From Bacteroidota bacterium (GTDB lineage Bacteria > Bacteroidota > Kryptoniia > Kryptoniales > JAKASW01), in the NCBI GenBank assembly GCA_021785235.1, contig JAJYGB010000366.1, forward strand, positions 1-6,637: a stretch of 6,637 nt of DNA, in the 5' to 3' direction. Position 1 is the first letter of the stretch. Every line of letters starts with the position of its first letter. The notes under the pieces were generated by a model. The model did not search any database, was not told the DNA's origin, and saw only the letters and a program-made list of their open reading frames with translations. Both the position numbers and the translations under genes were made by a program. Positions 1-6,504 of this stretch are shown here, piece by piece.

Positions 1-2
1 CA

Positions 3-1166
3 CCTGAGAGTTGGACCGGAAAGGAGTCCGCCTTGTCGGCGAGCCCGACCCGGATGAGCAGGTCGCGCGCGTGGCGCTCGACCTCCGCCTTGGGCTCCAT
101 CTTCACTCTGATCGGCGCCTCTGTCGCCGTCGATCTTGCATCATCACTGTCGATCAGCAGGACGATCGCGGTTGCGGCGGAGGTTGTGGTCGTATCTGTC
201 GTTCTGATCCTTTTCGCGGATGCGGTTCCCAAGATAGTAGGCTTGCGCAATGCCACCCTCGTCGTCAAATTGAGTCTTCCCATCCTTCTATTGCTTCTGG
301 CGATCGAGAGCCCCTTGGTTTACCCCTTGAACTCATTTCTCTCCCGCATTACCGCGAAGAGAAAAAGGAGAGCGCTCACGATCGACAGCAAAGGGCTTGA
401 AACCTTGTCCAAAATAGCCGGAAGTGCGGGCGTCATTGAGGAGAACGAGGCCCAACTGCTGAGGAAGATTTCCTTTCTCGGAGAGCGGAACGTCAGGGAC
501 ACGATGACAACGAGAGAGGAGATAACATCGGTATCGGACGGGGCGAAGTTTGACGAAGTTGTGGAGGCGTTCAGGAAAAGCGAGCATTCTAGGATGCCTG
601 TCTACTCGGGCGCGCATGAAAATGTGGTGGGCATGCTCTATGCGAGGGATTTTCTCCCGCTGCTTACCAGGAAATCTGGTCGAAAGAAGTTCACTGCAGG
701 TTTACTAATGCGGGTCCCTGTCTTCGTCCCGGAGACGCAGTCCCTCGAAAAGCTGCTTGAGACATATAAGTCGAACAGGGTTCACATCGCGGTGGCCGTC
801 GACGAATTCGGCGGGCTTTCCGGGATCGTCACTCTTTCGGACGTTGTCAGAGAGATATTCGGCTCGAGTGCTGAGATGCCGAGAGAGGGGACCCAGATCG
901 TGAGACTCCCTGACGAAAGTTTCCTTGTGAAAGGAAATGCCAGGATCGACGGGCTTGCCGGCGAGGTGGGACCTTTCGATTTCGAGTATGATTTTGGCGA
1001 CACCGTGTCTTCGCTCCTCATCAGAATTCGCGGTTCGGTACCGCGTGTCGGAACCAGGACACAGGTCGGTACCTTTGAGTTTGAGGTAGTGCAGGCTACG
1101 CCAAAAGCTATTTTGCAAGTCAGGTTCAGACAGTTATATTCAGGCTCCGTGGAGGATTATGACTGA
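3..1166 (+). CDS. CNNM/CorC-HlyC family membrane transporter with CBS pair, 5'-truncated by window edge
   Basis: The frame is open from the window edge, so the start lies upstream; the first possible internal start, TTG at 33, falls inside a conserved stretch. The visible 387 residues begin at WTGKESAL, matching the F-x-G-x-E-x-A-L motif after the first membrane helix of the CNNM (DUF21) domain, so perhaps 20-30 residues are missing. Hydrophobic segments lie at about residues 28-52, 53-75 and 87-112, with the VPK motif after the second. A CBS pair follows: about 164-221 (MPVYSG, VVGMLYARDFL) and 234-290 (FVPETQSL, VDEFGGLSGIVTLSD). A CorC_HlyC domain covers about 297-375 (EYDFGDTVSSLL). Relatives are inner-membrane proteins linked to Mg2+ (or Co2+) export, with the CBS pair sensing nucleotide; older annotations call them haemolysins. 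The ion cannot be read from sequence. The linker between the ESAL motif and the next membrane helix looks about ten residues short. The gene overlaps aroK by 8 bp. Confidence 0.9.
   Translation, partial: PESWTGKESALSASPTRMSRSRAWRSTSALGSIFTLIGASVAVDLASSLSISRTIAVAAEVVVVSVVLILFADAVPKIVGLRNATLVVKLSLPILLLLLAIESPLVYPLNSFLSRITAKRKRRALTIDSKGLETLSKIAGSAGVIEENEAQLLRKISFLGERNVRDTMTTREEITSVSDGAKFDEVVEAFRKSEHSRMPVYSGAHENVVGMLYARDFLPLLTRKSGRKKFTAGLLMRVPVFVPETQSLEKLLETYKSNRVHIAVAVDEFGGLSGIVTLSDVVREIFGSSAEMPREGTQIVRLPDESFLVKGNARIDGLAGEVGPFDFEYDFGDTVSSLLIRIRGSVPRVGTRTQVGTFEFEVVQATPKAILQVRFRQLYSGSVEDYD
1151..1155 (+). promoter_or_regulatory. Shine-Dalgarno GGAGG for aroK, inside the upstream gene
   Basis: GGAGG lies three bases before the aroK ATG at 1159 and within the last codons of the transporter gene. 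The spacing is tight. With the 8-bp overlap (ATGACTGA) it suggests translational coupling, where ribosomes ending the transporter restart at aroK. The site supports ATG 1159 as the start. Confidence 0.6.
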
Positions 1167-1710
1167 GCCAAAGCACATCATATATCTTGCCGGTTTCATG
1201 GGCAGCGGCAAGAGCACGATCGGCCCGGAGCTCGCCCGAAGACTCGGTTACGAATTCGTCGATATCGACGACCTTATTGAAGAAGCAGAGGGCATTTCCA
1301 TCCGCGATATTTTCGAGCGTCATGGCGAATTGCATTTCCGTGGAACTGAAAAGAGAGTGTTGAATGAGCTTTCCCGCGGTGACAGGAAGATGGTCGTCGG
1401 ACTCGGCGGCGGAACTTTGACGAATGAGAAAAGCAGGAAAATTGTACAGAAGGAGGGCGTGCTTGTTTATCTGAAGGCAAGCCCGAAAAAGATTTTTGAG
1501 CGCGTGAGAAGAAAGCGAAACCGTCCGATGCTTCTTTCACCCGAGGGAACTCCTTTGAGTGATGCCGAGCTCTCTGCAAGGGTGGAGTCGCTTCTCAGGG
1601 AGAGGGAAGCGGATTACATGGAAGCAAGTATAATTGTAAGTACCTCTGAATTAACAGTCTCGAAGAGCGTCGAGGAAATTGCTTCAAAACTGAAGGGAAA
1701 GATACTATGA
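1159..1710 (+). CDS. aroK: Shikimate kinase
   Basis: This cytoplasmic enzyme transfers phosphate from ATP to the 3-hydroxyl of shikimate, the fifth step of chorismate synthesis. The 183 residues are close to the usual 165-180. Visible motifs are the Walker A loop GFMGSGKST at 12-20, the D-x-D pair D35/D37 that helps hold Mg2+ and shikimate, the FRGTE segment with shikimate-binding R61, the GGG loop at 83-85 (LGGGT), and an Arg-rich lid followed by RNRPML near 120. The family splits into AroK and AroL forms that sequence alone separates poorly; aroK is used as the default symbol. The start ATG overlaps the transporter stop by 8 bp, and the gene ends in an ATGA overlap with aroB, so the two shikimate-pathway enzymes are coupled. 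Nothing essential is missing. Confidence 0.96.
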   Translation: MTEPKHIIYLAGFMGSGKSTIGPELARRLGYEFVDIDDLIEEAEGISIRDIFERHGELHFRGTEKRVLNELSRGDRKMVVGLGGGTLTNEKSRKIVQKEGVLVYLKASPKKIFERVRRKRNRPMLLSPEGTPLSDAELSARVESLLREREADYMEASIIVSTSELTVSKSVEEIASKLKGKIL

Positions 1711-2792
1711 AGCCTCTGAGCTATAGAGTGAATTCCTCGAGGATCCCGGTGTTTATTGGTGATTCTGATTCTCCTCTTATGACCGAACTCCGCTCCGCAC
1801 AAAAGGCCGCTGTCGTCGTGGACTCCAATGTGGCCGCCATATACAAGAATTTGATCGATGAGGTCAATGCCGTCGACGGCACTGTGGTTACCCTTTTCCA
1901 GGCTACGGAGGAAAATAAATGTCTGAGGAAGGTGGAAGAGCTTCTCACGTTCTTCCTGGAAAGAGACATCCGAAGGGATTCCGTGCTTTTTGCGATCGGA
2001 GGAGGGATTACCGGTGACCTCGCGGGTTTCGTGGCTTCGGTCTTCCAACGCGGAATTGAATACGTCCATGTCCCCACGACACTGCTCGCAATGGTCGACA
2101 GCTCCGTCGGCGGTAAGGTGGGGGTGAACCATACTGTCGGAAAGAACATGATAGGTGCCTTTCACCAACCCAGTGCGATTGTCATGAACACGAAATTCCT
2201 CGAGACCCTGTCGAAGGAGGAACTCATAAGCGGCATGGGGGAGATCGTCAAGTACGCCGTCCTAAGTGGCGAGTCTTTCTTCGACTTCCTTGAAAAGAAT
2301 CACGTCAAGCTTCTGAACAGGGACACGAAATCTCTCCAGAAGATCGTCAGAATGTCAGTGGAGACGAAGAAGAAGTATGTCGAGAAGGATACAAGAGAAT
2401 CGGGAGTGCGGGCTCACCTGAACCTCGGACACACCGTCGGGCACGCTTTAGAGGCGGCCACGAACTACAAAACGTTCAAGCATGGCGAGGCCGTGCTGAT
2501 TGGATTGATAGCCGAAGCTCATATTGCGATGCATATGAAGCTCCTGCGCCCGTCGAGCTTCGAGCGGCTTCTGAAGATAGTCAGACAGATTGCACGACAA
2601 AGGAATGAGGAGGTACCACTCGAAGATGCGCTGGGACGGATGTCCTACGACAAGAAAGTAAAAGCCGGCAAGGTGCGATTTATCCTTCCGACCGGCATCG
2701 GGAAAGTCGTCATCCGCGACGACGTGACGGCGAAAAACGTCATCGACGCGATGAAATTCGTGGCGGCGGACGGACTGATAGCAATAAACTAA
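1707..2792 (+). CDS. aroB: 3-dehydroquinate synthase
   Basis: AroB converts DAHP to 3-dehydroquinate in the cytoplasm, the second step of the shikimate pathway, using bound NAD+ and a divalent metal (Zn2+ or Co2+). The 361 residues match the family length. Motifs in order are the NAD-binding GGGITGDLAGF (98-108), VPTTLLAMVDSSVGGK (122-137), GKNMIGAFHQP (145-155), MGEIVK (177-182), LNLGHTVGHALE (238-249) and KHGEAV (258-263). The predicted metal ligands are E179, H242 and H259, with the same spacing (63 and 17 residues) as E184/H247/H264 recalled for E. coli AroB. The conserved YDKK and FILPTGIG segments sit near 314-332. The start ATG shares ATGA with the aroK stop, and AAGGGA at 1693-1698 is a suitable ribosome site. 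The neighbouring aroK belongs to the same pathway. Bifunctional or amino-sugar homologues such as 2-deoxy-scyllo-inosose synthase are unlikely given the aroK neighbour. Confidence 0.97.
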   Translation: MKPLSYRVNSSRIPVFIGDSDSPLMTELRSAQKAAVVVDSNVAAIYKNLIDEVNAVDGTVVTLFQATEENKCLRKVEELLTFFLERDIRRDSVLFAIGGGITGDLAGFVASVFQRGIEYVHVPTTLLAMVDSSVGGKVGVNHTVGKNMIGAFHQPSAIVMNTKFLETLSKEELISGMGEIVKYAVLSGESFFDFLEKNHVKLLNRDTKSLQKIVRMSVETKKKYVEKDTRESGVRAHLNLGHTVGHALEAATNYKTFKHGEAVLIGLIAEAHIAMHMKLLRPSSFERLLKIVRQIARQRNEEVPLEDALGRMSYDKKVKAGKVRFILPTGIGKVVIRDDVTAKNVIDAMKFVAADGLIAIN

Positions 2793-2812
2793 TTTTCACC
2801 GGAGTTTGGTTA

Positions 2813-3808
2813 ATGATTACGTACAAACAGAGCGGCGTCAATATAGACGAAGCGGAGAGACTCGTACAGAAGATAAAACCGCTTGCAAAAGGAACTTTCA
2901 ACAAGAACGTCTTGTCGGAGATCGGATTCTTCGGAGGTTTTTTTAACGGGAAGTTTCCGGGCTACCGAAACCCTGTACTTGTCTCAAGCGTGGACGGAGT
3001 TGGAACGAAGGTAAAGGTCGCGATCGAGATGGGGAAACACGACACCATAGGGCAGGACCTGGTCAATCATTGTGTGAATGACATTGGCGTCGGCGGTGCA
3101 GTTCCGCTATTCTTCCTTGACTACTACGCCTGCGGGAAGCTGAACGCGGATGTCGCGGGAGAGGTCGTGAAGGGGCTCTCAGTTGCCTGTAAGTTGAATG
3201 GACTCGCCTTGATCGGAGGCGAGACGGCGGAGATGCCCGGTGTCTACGCAGAGAACGATTACGATCTGGCCGGAACAATCGTCGGCGTCGTGGACAAGGC
3301 GAAAGTCATAGACGGAAGAAAAGTGAAGAAGGGCGATGCCATGGTCGGCGTCGCGTCGACGGGATTACACACCAACGGCTACTCTCTTGCAAGGAAAGTG
3401 CTCCTCTCCGGATACAAACTTGACACGTATGTCGATGAACTTGGCGAGACGGTCGGTGAGGCACTGCTGAAAACACACAGGTCATACCTGAAAGTCATCC
3501 AGATCACCGCGAAGAAATTTCACGTGCACGGGATGGTACACGTCACGGGCGGAGGGATAGAGGGGAATACAGTGAGGGTGATACGGGAGCCGCGGAAGTT
3601 CAAGGTGTTCTGGGGGGACTGGGAGGTTCCGCCGATTTTCCGAATGATACAATCGATGGGCGGCGTGCCTGACTACGACGCGAGAAAAGCGCTCAATATG
3701 GGAGTCGGGCTGATAATAATATTGCCCGCAACGGAAGCAGATGATCTCATCTCAAGTCTGAAGAAGAAGCGCGAGAACGCGTTCGTCGTTGGTGAAGTTG
3801 TGAGCTAA
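2813..3808 (+). CDS. purM: Phosphoribosylformylglycinamidine cyclo-ligase (AIR synthetase)
   Basis: PurM uses ATP to close formylglycinamidine ribonucleotide (FGAM) into 5-aminoimidazole ribonucleotide, the fifth step of purine synthesis, in the cytoplasm. The 331 residues are slightly shorter than the ~345 of E. coli. The N-terminal AIRS domain shows SSVDGVGTK (58-66), GQDLVNHCVNDI (80-91), PLFFLDYYACGKL (98-110) and GGETAEMPG (135-143). The C-terminal domain shows STGLHTNGYSL (182-192), VTGGGIEGN (244-252) and the C-terminal FVVGEV. The NHCVND wording resembles PurM of Bacteroidota-like bacteria more than the enterobacterial form. The start is 20 bp after the aroB stop, with GGAG at 2801-2804 eight bases before the ATG. 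It is probably the last gene of the operon; the next gene runs in the opposite direction. Placement with shikimate genes rather than other pur genes suggests a general biosynthetic operon. Confidence 0.96.
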   Translation: MITYKQSGVNIDEAERLVQKIKPLAKGTFNKNVLSEIGFFGGFFNGKFPGYRNPVLVSSVDGVGTKVKVAIEMGKHDTIGQDLVNHCVNDIGVGGAVPLFFLDYYACGKLNADVAGEVVKGLSVACKLNGLALIGGETAEMPGVYAENDYDLAGTIVGVVDKAKVIDGRKVKKGDAMVGVASTGLHTNGYSLARKVLLSGYKLDTYVDELGETVGEALLKTHRSYLKVIQITAKKFHVHGMVHVTGGGIEGNTVRVIREPRKFKVFWGDWEVPPIFRMIQSMGGVPDYDARKALNMGVGLIIILPATEADDLISSLKKKRENAFVVGEVVS

Positions 3809-3850
3809 GCCGCCGGATGATTTACTTGGACGGTATGACGCTATAGTCGA

Positions 3851-3960
3851 CTGTCATTTCGATCGAGTGAAACGAGTCGAGAAATCTTCTGAGGGAGTTC
3901 ACTAAAGTTAGGGTGGTAGTATTCCAAAGAAGATTCCTCCGCGCGTTCGCCCTCCCGTCT
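3851..3960 (+). repeat. Degenerate dispersed-type intergenic repeat
   Basis: The segment opens CTGTCATTTCGATCGAGTG and has CGAGT twice, four bases apart (3864-3868, 3873-3877), followed by GAGAAATCTTCT. An exact inverted pair follows: AATCTTCT at 3883-3890 and AGAAGATT at 3928-3935, separated by 37 bases. The wording (TGTCATTTCGA..., CGAGAAATCTT, AAGATTCCTC) resembles short interspersed repeats that recur between genes in many Bacteroidota-like and other environmental bacteria. That resemblance is from memory, and only one copy is present here, so dispersal cannot be shown. It lies between convergent genes, a common place for such elements. Translations of it on either strand look like noise. 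Confidence 0.45.
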
Positions 3961-3966
3961 GAGGTG

Positions 3967-3998
3967 TTAGTGATCTTGGTCAGAGATACTGAATTTTT
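3967..3998 (+). terminator. Candidate intrinsic terminator for the transporter-aroK-aroB-purM operon
   Basis: AGT(g)ATCTT at 3969-3977 can pair with GAGATACT at 3983-3990 around the loop GGTCA, with G3972 bulged and one G-T wobble. It extends outward by one wobble and one A-T pair, and five T residues follow at 3994-3998. The stem is AT-rich, so termination would be weak. It sits about 160 bases after the purM stop and is the only plus-strand stem followed by a T-run that I see in this spacer. Confidence 0.4.
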
Positions 3999-4031
3999 GT
4001 TACGGAGTGATGTAGGTCTTTCCGGAAGGTG

Positions 4032-4060
4032 ATAAAGTGGCCGCCAGACGCGGCGGCCAC
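4032..4060 (-). terminator. Intrinsic terminator hairpin of the M13 peptidase gene
   Basis: GTGGCCGCC (4037-4045) and GGCGGCCAC (4052-4060) form a perfect 9-bp GC-rich stem with a 6-base loop. Read on the minus strand, the hairpin begins 17 bases after the peptidase stop codon and is followed by TTTAT. The T-run is short, but the strong stem and position fit a terminator for the minus-strand gene. On the plus strand no T-run follows, so it would at best act as a pause or transcript-end stabiliser for readthrough from purM. Confidence 0.7.
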
Positions 4061-4077
4061 ATCTCAGACTCTGCCTA

Positions 4078-6147
4078 TTACCAGATCTTCGCTCTAATGC
4101 TATCTGTTCTGTACATCGGATCTCCAGGTTTGCATCCAAACGCCTCATAGAAAGGCGGGAAGTCGGATAACGGTCCGTTGCACCTGAACTGGTTGGGGGA
4201 GTGGGGATCGACGATCAGCCGCTGTCTCAATGCCTGAGGCCGGTCGTTCTCCCGCCACATCTGTGCCCACGCGAGGAAGAAACGCTGCTCCGGGGTGAAC
4301 CCGTCGATCTTCTGCGGACGCGGCTTGCCCTTCAGAGTATTTTCGAAAGCCTGGAACGAAATCGAGACCCCGCCGAGGTCGGCGATGTTTTCGCCTTCGG
4401 TGAGCTTCCCGTTGACGTGCAGGGAATCCAGTACGCTGTAAGAGTCGAACTGGTTAACAAGGACATCCGCCTTCTTTTTGAAGTTGGCAGCATCCTGTTT
4501 TGTCCACCAGTCCTTCAAGTTTCCTTTCGCGTCGAACTGGCTCCCCTGGTCGTCGAAACCGTGTGTCATCTCATGACCGATGACCGCTCCCATTCCGCCG
4601 TAATTGACGGCGTCATCCGCGTCGGGATTGAAAAACGGCGGTTGCAGGATGCCGGCAGGGAAGACGATCTCGTTCATTGATGGGTCGTAATACGCGTTCA
4701 CCGTCGGCGGCGTCATTCCCCATTCGGTGCGGTCGACCGGCTTTCCGACCTTATCGATCTCGAAGTTGAAATTGAATTCATTGGCGCGCATTACATTCAA
4801 TACGTAGGCGCTGCGATCGATCTCCAGTCCCTTGTAGCTCTTCCATTTGTCGGGATAGCCGATCTTGTTCACGATTGCTTTCAATTTGAAGAGCGCCTGT
4901 TTCTTTGTGGTTGCGCTCATCCAGTCGAGTTTCTTGATCCTCTGCGCGAAGGCTGCTTCAAGATTATGGACCATTTGCTCCGCGCGGGCCTTTGCCTGCG
5001 GCGAGAAGTGGCCGGCCACGTACAACTTGCCGAGTGAGAACCCGATCGAGCCGTCGATGGTTTGCAGCACTCGTTTCCATCTTGGCTGGAGTTCTTTTGC
5101 GCCGGTGAGGACAGTACCGTAGAAGTTGAAATGTTCGTCAACGAAGTTCTTACTGAGATACGGTGCCATCGAGTTGATCAGATGCCAGCGGAGGTAGACT
5201 TTCCATTCCTTCAGCGGGATTTGCTTCAGCATCATGCCGACTTCCTTTAGGAACTTGGGTTGCGCGACGTTGATCTTCTTAACCCCGGACAGATTGAAAT
5301 ACCTGATGTATGAATTCCAGGAAAAATCAGGCGTAAGCGCGTTGACCCTGGCAATTGTCATCATGTTGTAGGTAGCCTTCGGGTCCCTTCTCTCTACCCG
5401 TGTCATGGAAGCTTCGGCGAGTCTGTTCTCGATGTTCAAGACCATTGTAGCTTCGGCTGCCGCGGTTTTGTCGTCGTCCCCCAGCAGCGCGAACATCTTT
5501 TTCATGTAGCCGTCGTAATCCTTGAGTATCTCCTTTGACTGCTTGTCCGTCTTAGTGTAGTAGTCACGGTCGGGCAGGCTGAGTCCCGACTGATGAACGC
5601 TGGCTATCATCATTTCACTGTTCTTTAGGTCTTGCTGGGAAGTGAAGTAAAAAAGGATATTTACACCCTGTCGCTGAAGCTTTGCAGAGACCTCTTCAAG
5701 ACCTTTGATATCCCTGATCGCATCAATCTCTTTGAAGTACGGCTCAAGGGGTTTTACTCCTTCTTTGTCTGTGGCTGCGGTATCCATGCCGCTGTAATAG
5801 AAATAGCCTACGAGTTGGGTGTCGCTACCTTTCTTTGCGTTTCTATCGGCTGCGGCCTTCTCGGCAATCCCATGAAGGATATTGAGGTTTCGGTCATACA
5901 GCTCCGAAAAACTCCCCCATCTGCTGTAGGCGGCGGGAATTGGGTTATTCTTGAGCCAACCACCGTCGGCGTATTGGTAGAAATTTTGGCAAGGGCTGAC
6001 TGAGGTGTCCATATTAGCCGGATCCAGTGGCGGGATGGCCTGCTCGGTCAGTGTCTTCTCCTGGGACATGGCTTTGTCAGCTTTCATGGTGATAACCAGA
6101 AGAAAAACCACTATGAGTGGTGTCGAAAGTGCACGAATTATGTTCAT
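4078..6147 (-). CDS. Secreted M13 family zinc metallopeptidase (neprilysin/PepO-like)
   Basis: This is a complete exported endopeptidase that probably cleaves short peptides outside the cytoplasm. From ATG 6147 it has 689 residues, close to the usual 650-700. A signal peptide is visible: MNIIR, a hydrophobic core at about 8-20, and likely cleavage after AMS at 28. No lipobox is seen. The M13 N-terminal domain starts near 46 (SPCQNFYQYADGGW) and runs to about 425. The catalytic domain carries the NAYYD substrate-binding motif (484-488), the zinc motif HEMTH (H525, E526, H529), ENIAD with the third ligand E586 and D590, and DPHSP with H649 and R655, equivalent to neprilysin H711 and R717. It ends in the family-typical KIW. 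Every catalytic residue I can check is present. A TTG at 6153 opens the frame two codons earlier, but the ribosome site favours the ATG. Substrate is unknown. It stands alone, convergent to purM and divergent from the reductase remnant. Confidence 0.95.
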   Translation of the reverse strand: MNIIRALSTPLIVVFLLVITMKADKAMSQEKTLTEQAIPPLDPANMDTSVSPCQNFYQYADGGWLKNNPIPAAYSRWGSFSELYDRNLNILHGIAEKAAADRNAKKGSDTQLVGYFYYSGMDTAATDKEGVKPLEPYFKEIDAIRDIKGLEEVSAKLQRQGVNILFYFTSQQDLKNSEMMIASVHQSGLSLPDRDYYTKTDKQSKEILKDYDGYMKKMFALLGDDDKTAAAEATMVLNIENRLAEASMTRVERRDPKATYNMMTIARVNALTPDFSWNSYIRYFNLSGVKKINVAQPKFLKEVGMMLKQIPLKEWKVYLRWHLINSMAPYLSKNFVDEHFNFYGTVLTGAKELQPRWKRVLQTIDGSIGFSLGKLYVAGHFSPQAKARAEQMVHNLEAAFAQRIKKLDWMSATTKKQALFKLKAIVNKIGYPDKWKSYKGLEIDRSAYVLNVMRANEFNFNFEIDKVGKPVDRTEWGMTPPTVNAYYDPSMNEIVFPAGILQPPFFNPDADDAVNYGGMGAVIGHEMTHGFDDQGSQFDAKGNLKDWWTKQDAANFKKKADVLVNQFDSYSVLDSLHVNGKLTEGENIADLGGVSISFQAFENTLKGKPRPQKIDGFTPEQRFFLAWAQMWRENDRPQALRQRLIVDPHSPNQFRCNGPLSDFPPFYEAFGCKPGDPMYRTDSIRAKIW

Positions 6148-6154
6148 GCGCAAT

Positions 6155-6161
6155 CCTTCCT
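6155..6161 (-). promoter_or_regulatory. Shine-Dalgarno AGGAAGG that decides the peptidase start
   Basis: On the minus strand AGGAAGG ends seven bases before ATG 6147, which is ideal spacing. It lies only one base before the alternative TTG at 6153, which is too close to work. This places the start at 6147 and trims two residues from the longest open frame. Confidence 0.7.
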
Positions 6162-6213
6162 ATTTTGGTTTTGAGAAATAGTAGAAATATGGCTTTGGAT
6201 GGATGTATATATT

Positions 6214-6244
6214 GTTTGGCGAAAACGACCTTGTTTTGCCAAAC
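6214..6244. repeat. Near-perfect hairpin upstream of the peptidase gene
   Basis: GTTTGGCGAAAAC (6214-6226) and GTTTTGCCAAAC (6233-6244) are inverted copies that pair over 12 bp with a single bulged G at 6221 and the 6-base loop GACCTT. It lies about 67-97 bases upstream of the peptidase ATG. No T-run follows on either strand, so it is not an ordinary intrinsic terminator. It could be an operator for a dimeric regulator, a leader-RNA structure or part of a small mobile repeat; the sequence does not decide. Confidence 0.65.
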
Positions 6245-6421
6245 GGACGGCGTGTGACCGAGAGAAAATCTACTACTCAATGGTGCGATTGAATACTACT
6301 CTAATGTTGTGGTGTCCGTATAATTTACTAAACGGCGGGGTAATAACAACCGTTTGGTTATTTGGTGATTTTCTCTTTAGTGTTCCGGTTAGATCATTTG
6401 GCGGTTTGTTTGGGGTTTATC

Positions 6422-6436
6422 ACAAGCGGCGCTTGT
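6422..6436. repeat. Short palindrome ACAAGC-GGC-GCTTGT
   Basis: Two 6-bp inverted arms flank a 3-base centre, 69 bases before the reductase start. The arrangement could bind a dimeric regulator or form a small hairpin. No T-run follows directly on the plus strand. Chance occurrence is possible at this length. Confidence 0.35.
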
Positions 6437-6504
6437 TAATCGATGAAAGGGGCTAGAAGCCGCGACAAATTGCTTTTTAGGCTTCATGAAAATAAATTCA
6501 AGAT

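Larger units (their letters stand above)
6162..6504. other. AT-richer intergenic region between divergent genes, no convincing gene
   Basis: About 340 bases separate the peptidase leader from the reductase remnant. Base composition is visibly more AT-rich than in the flanking genes. An 85-codon open frame (6199-6456, plus) has no recognisable motif or ribosome site and reads like noncoding DNA. The stretch holds the hairpin at 6214-6244, the inverted words CCAAACGG (6239-6246) and CCGTTTGG (6350-6357), AAACGG at 6330-6335, TTTGGCG again at 6397-6403, and a small palindrome at 6422-6436. A TATAAT at 6319-6324 has no -35 partner at the usual spacing. The peptidase promoter must lie here or just upstream of the leader; a TATATA on the minus strand near 6206-6212 is possible but unsupported. 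Confidence 0.6.

Noticed and set aside
33..35. TTG as the true start of the transporter
   Set aside because: The frame is open upstream to the edge, and the conserved G-x-E-S-A-L motif spans the TTG, so the real start is outside the window. The GGAG just before it is coincidental.
11..400. 129-codon plus-strand open frame overlapping the transporter gene
   Set aside because: The overlapping frame from position 3 encodes recognisable CNNM-domain sequence throughout; this frame shows only Arg/Cys-rich noise.
3822..4148. 108-codon minus-strand open frame across the purM-peptidase spacer
   Set aside because: It overlaps the peptidase 3' end, the terminator and the repeat. Its translation resembles the noise typical of such repeats, with no domain or ribosome site.
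6319..6324. Exact TATAAT as a plus-strand promoter -10
   Set aside because: No reasonable -35 hexamer lies 16-18 bases upstream (TTGAAT at 6289-6294 is 24 away), and the next gene start is about 180 bases further on. Chance is likely in AT-rich DNA.
6199..6456. 85-codon plus-strand open frame in the spacer upstream of the reductase remnant
   Set aside because: No ribosome site, no recognisable motif, unusual residue make-up, and it spans the hairpin and repeated words. It reads like translated noncoding DNA.
6456..6485. GAAGCC/GGCTTC inverted repeat with a T5 tract in the loop, as a terminator or attC-like site
   Set aside because: Only 6 bp with an 18-base loop, the T-run lies inside the loop rather than after the stem, and no integron core-site motifs are visible.
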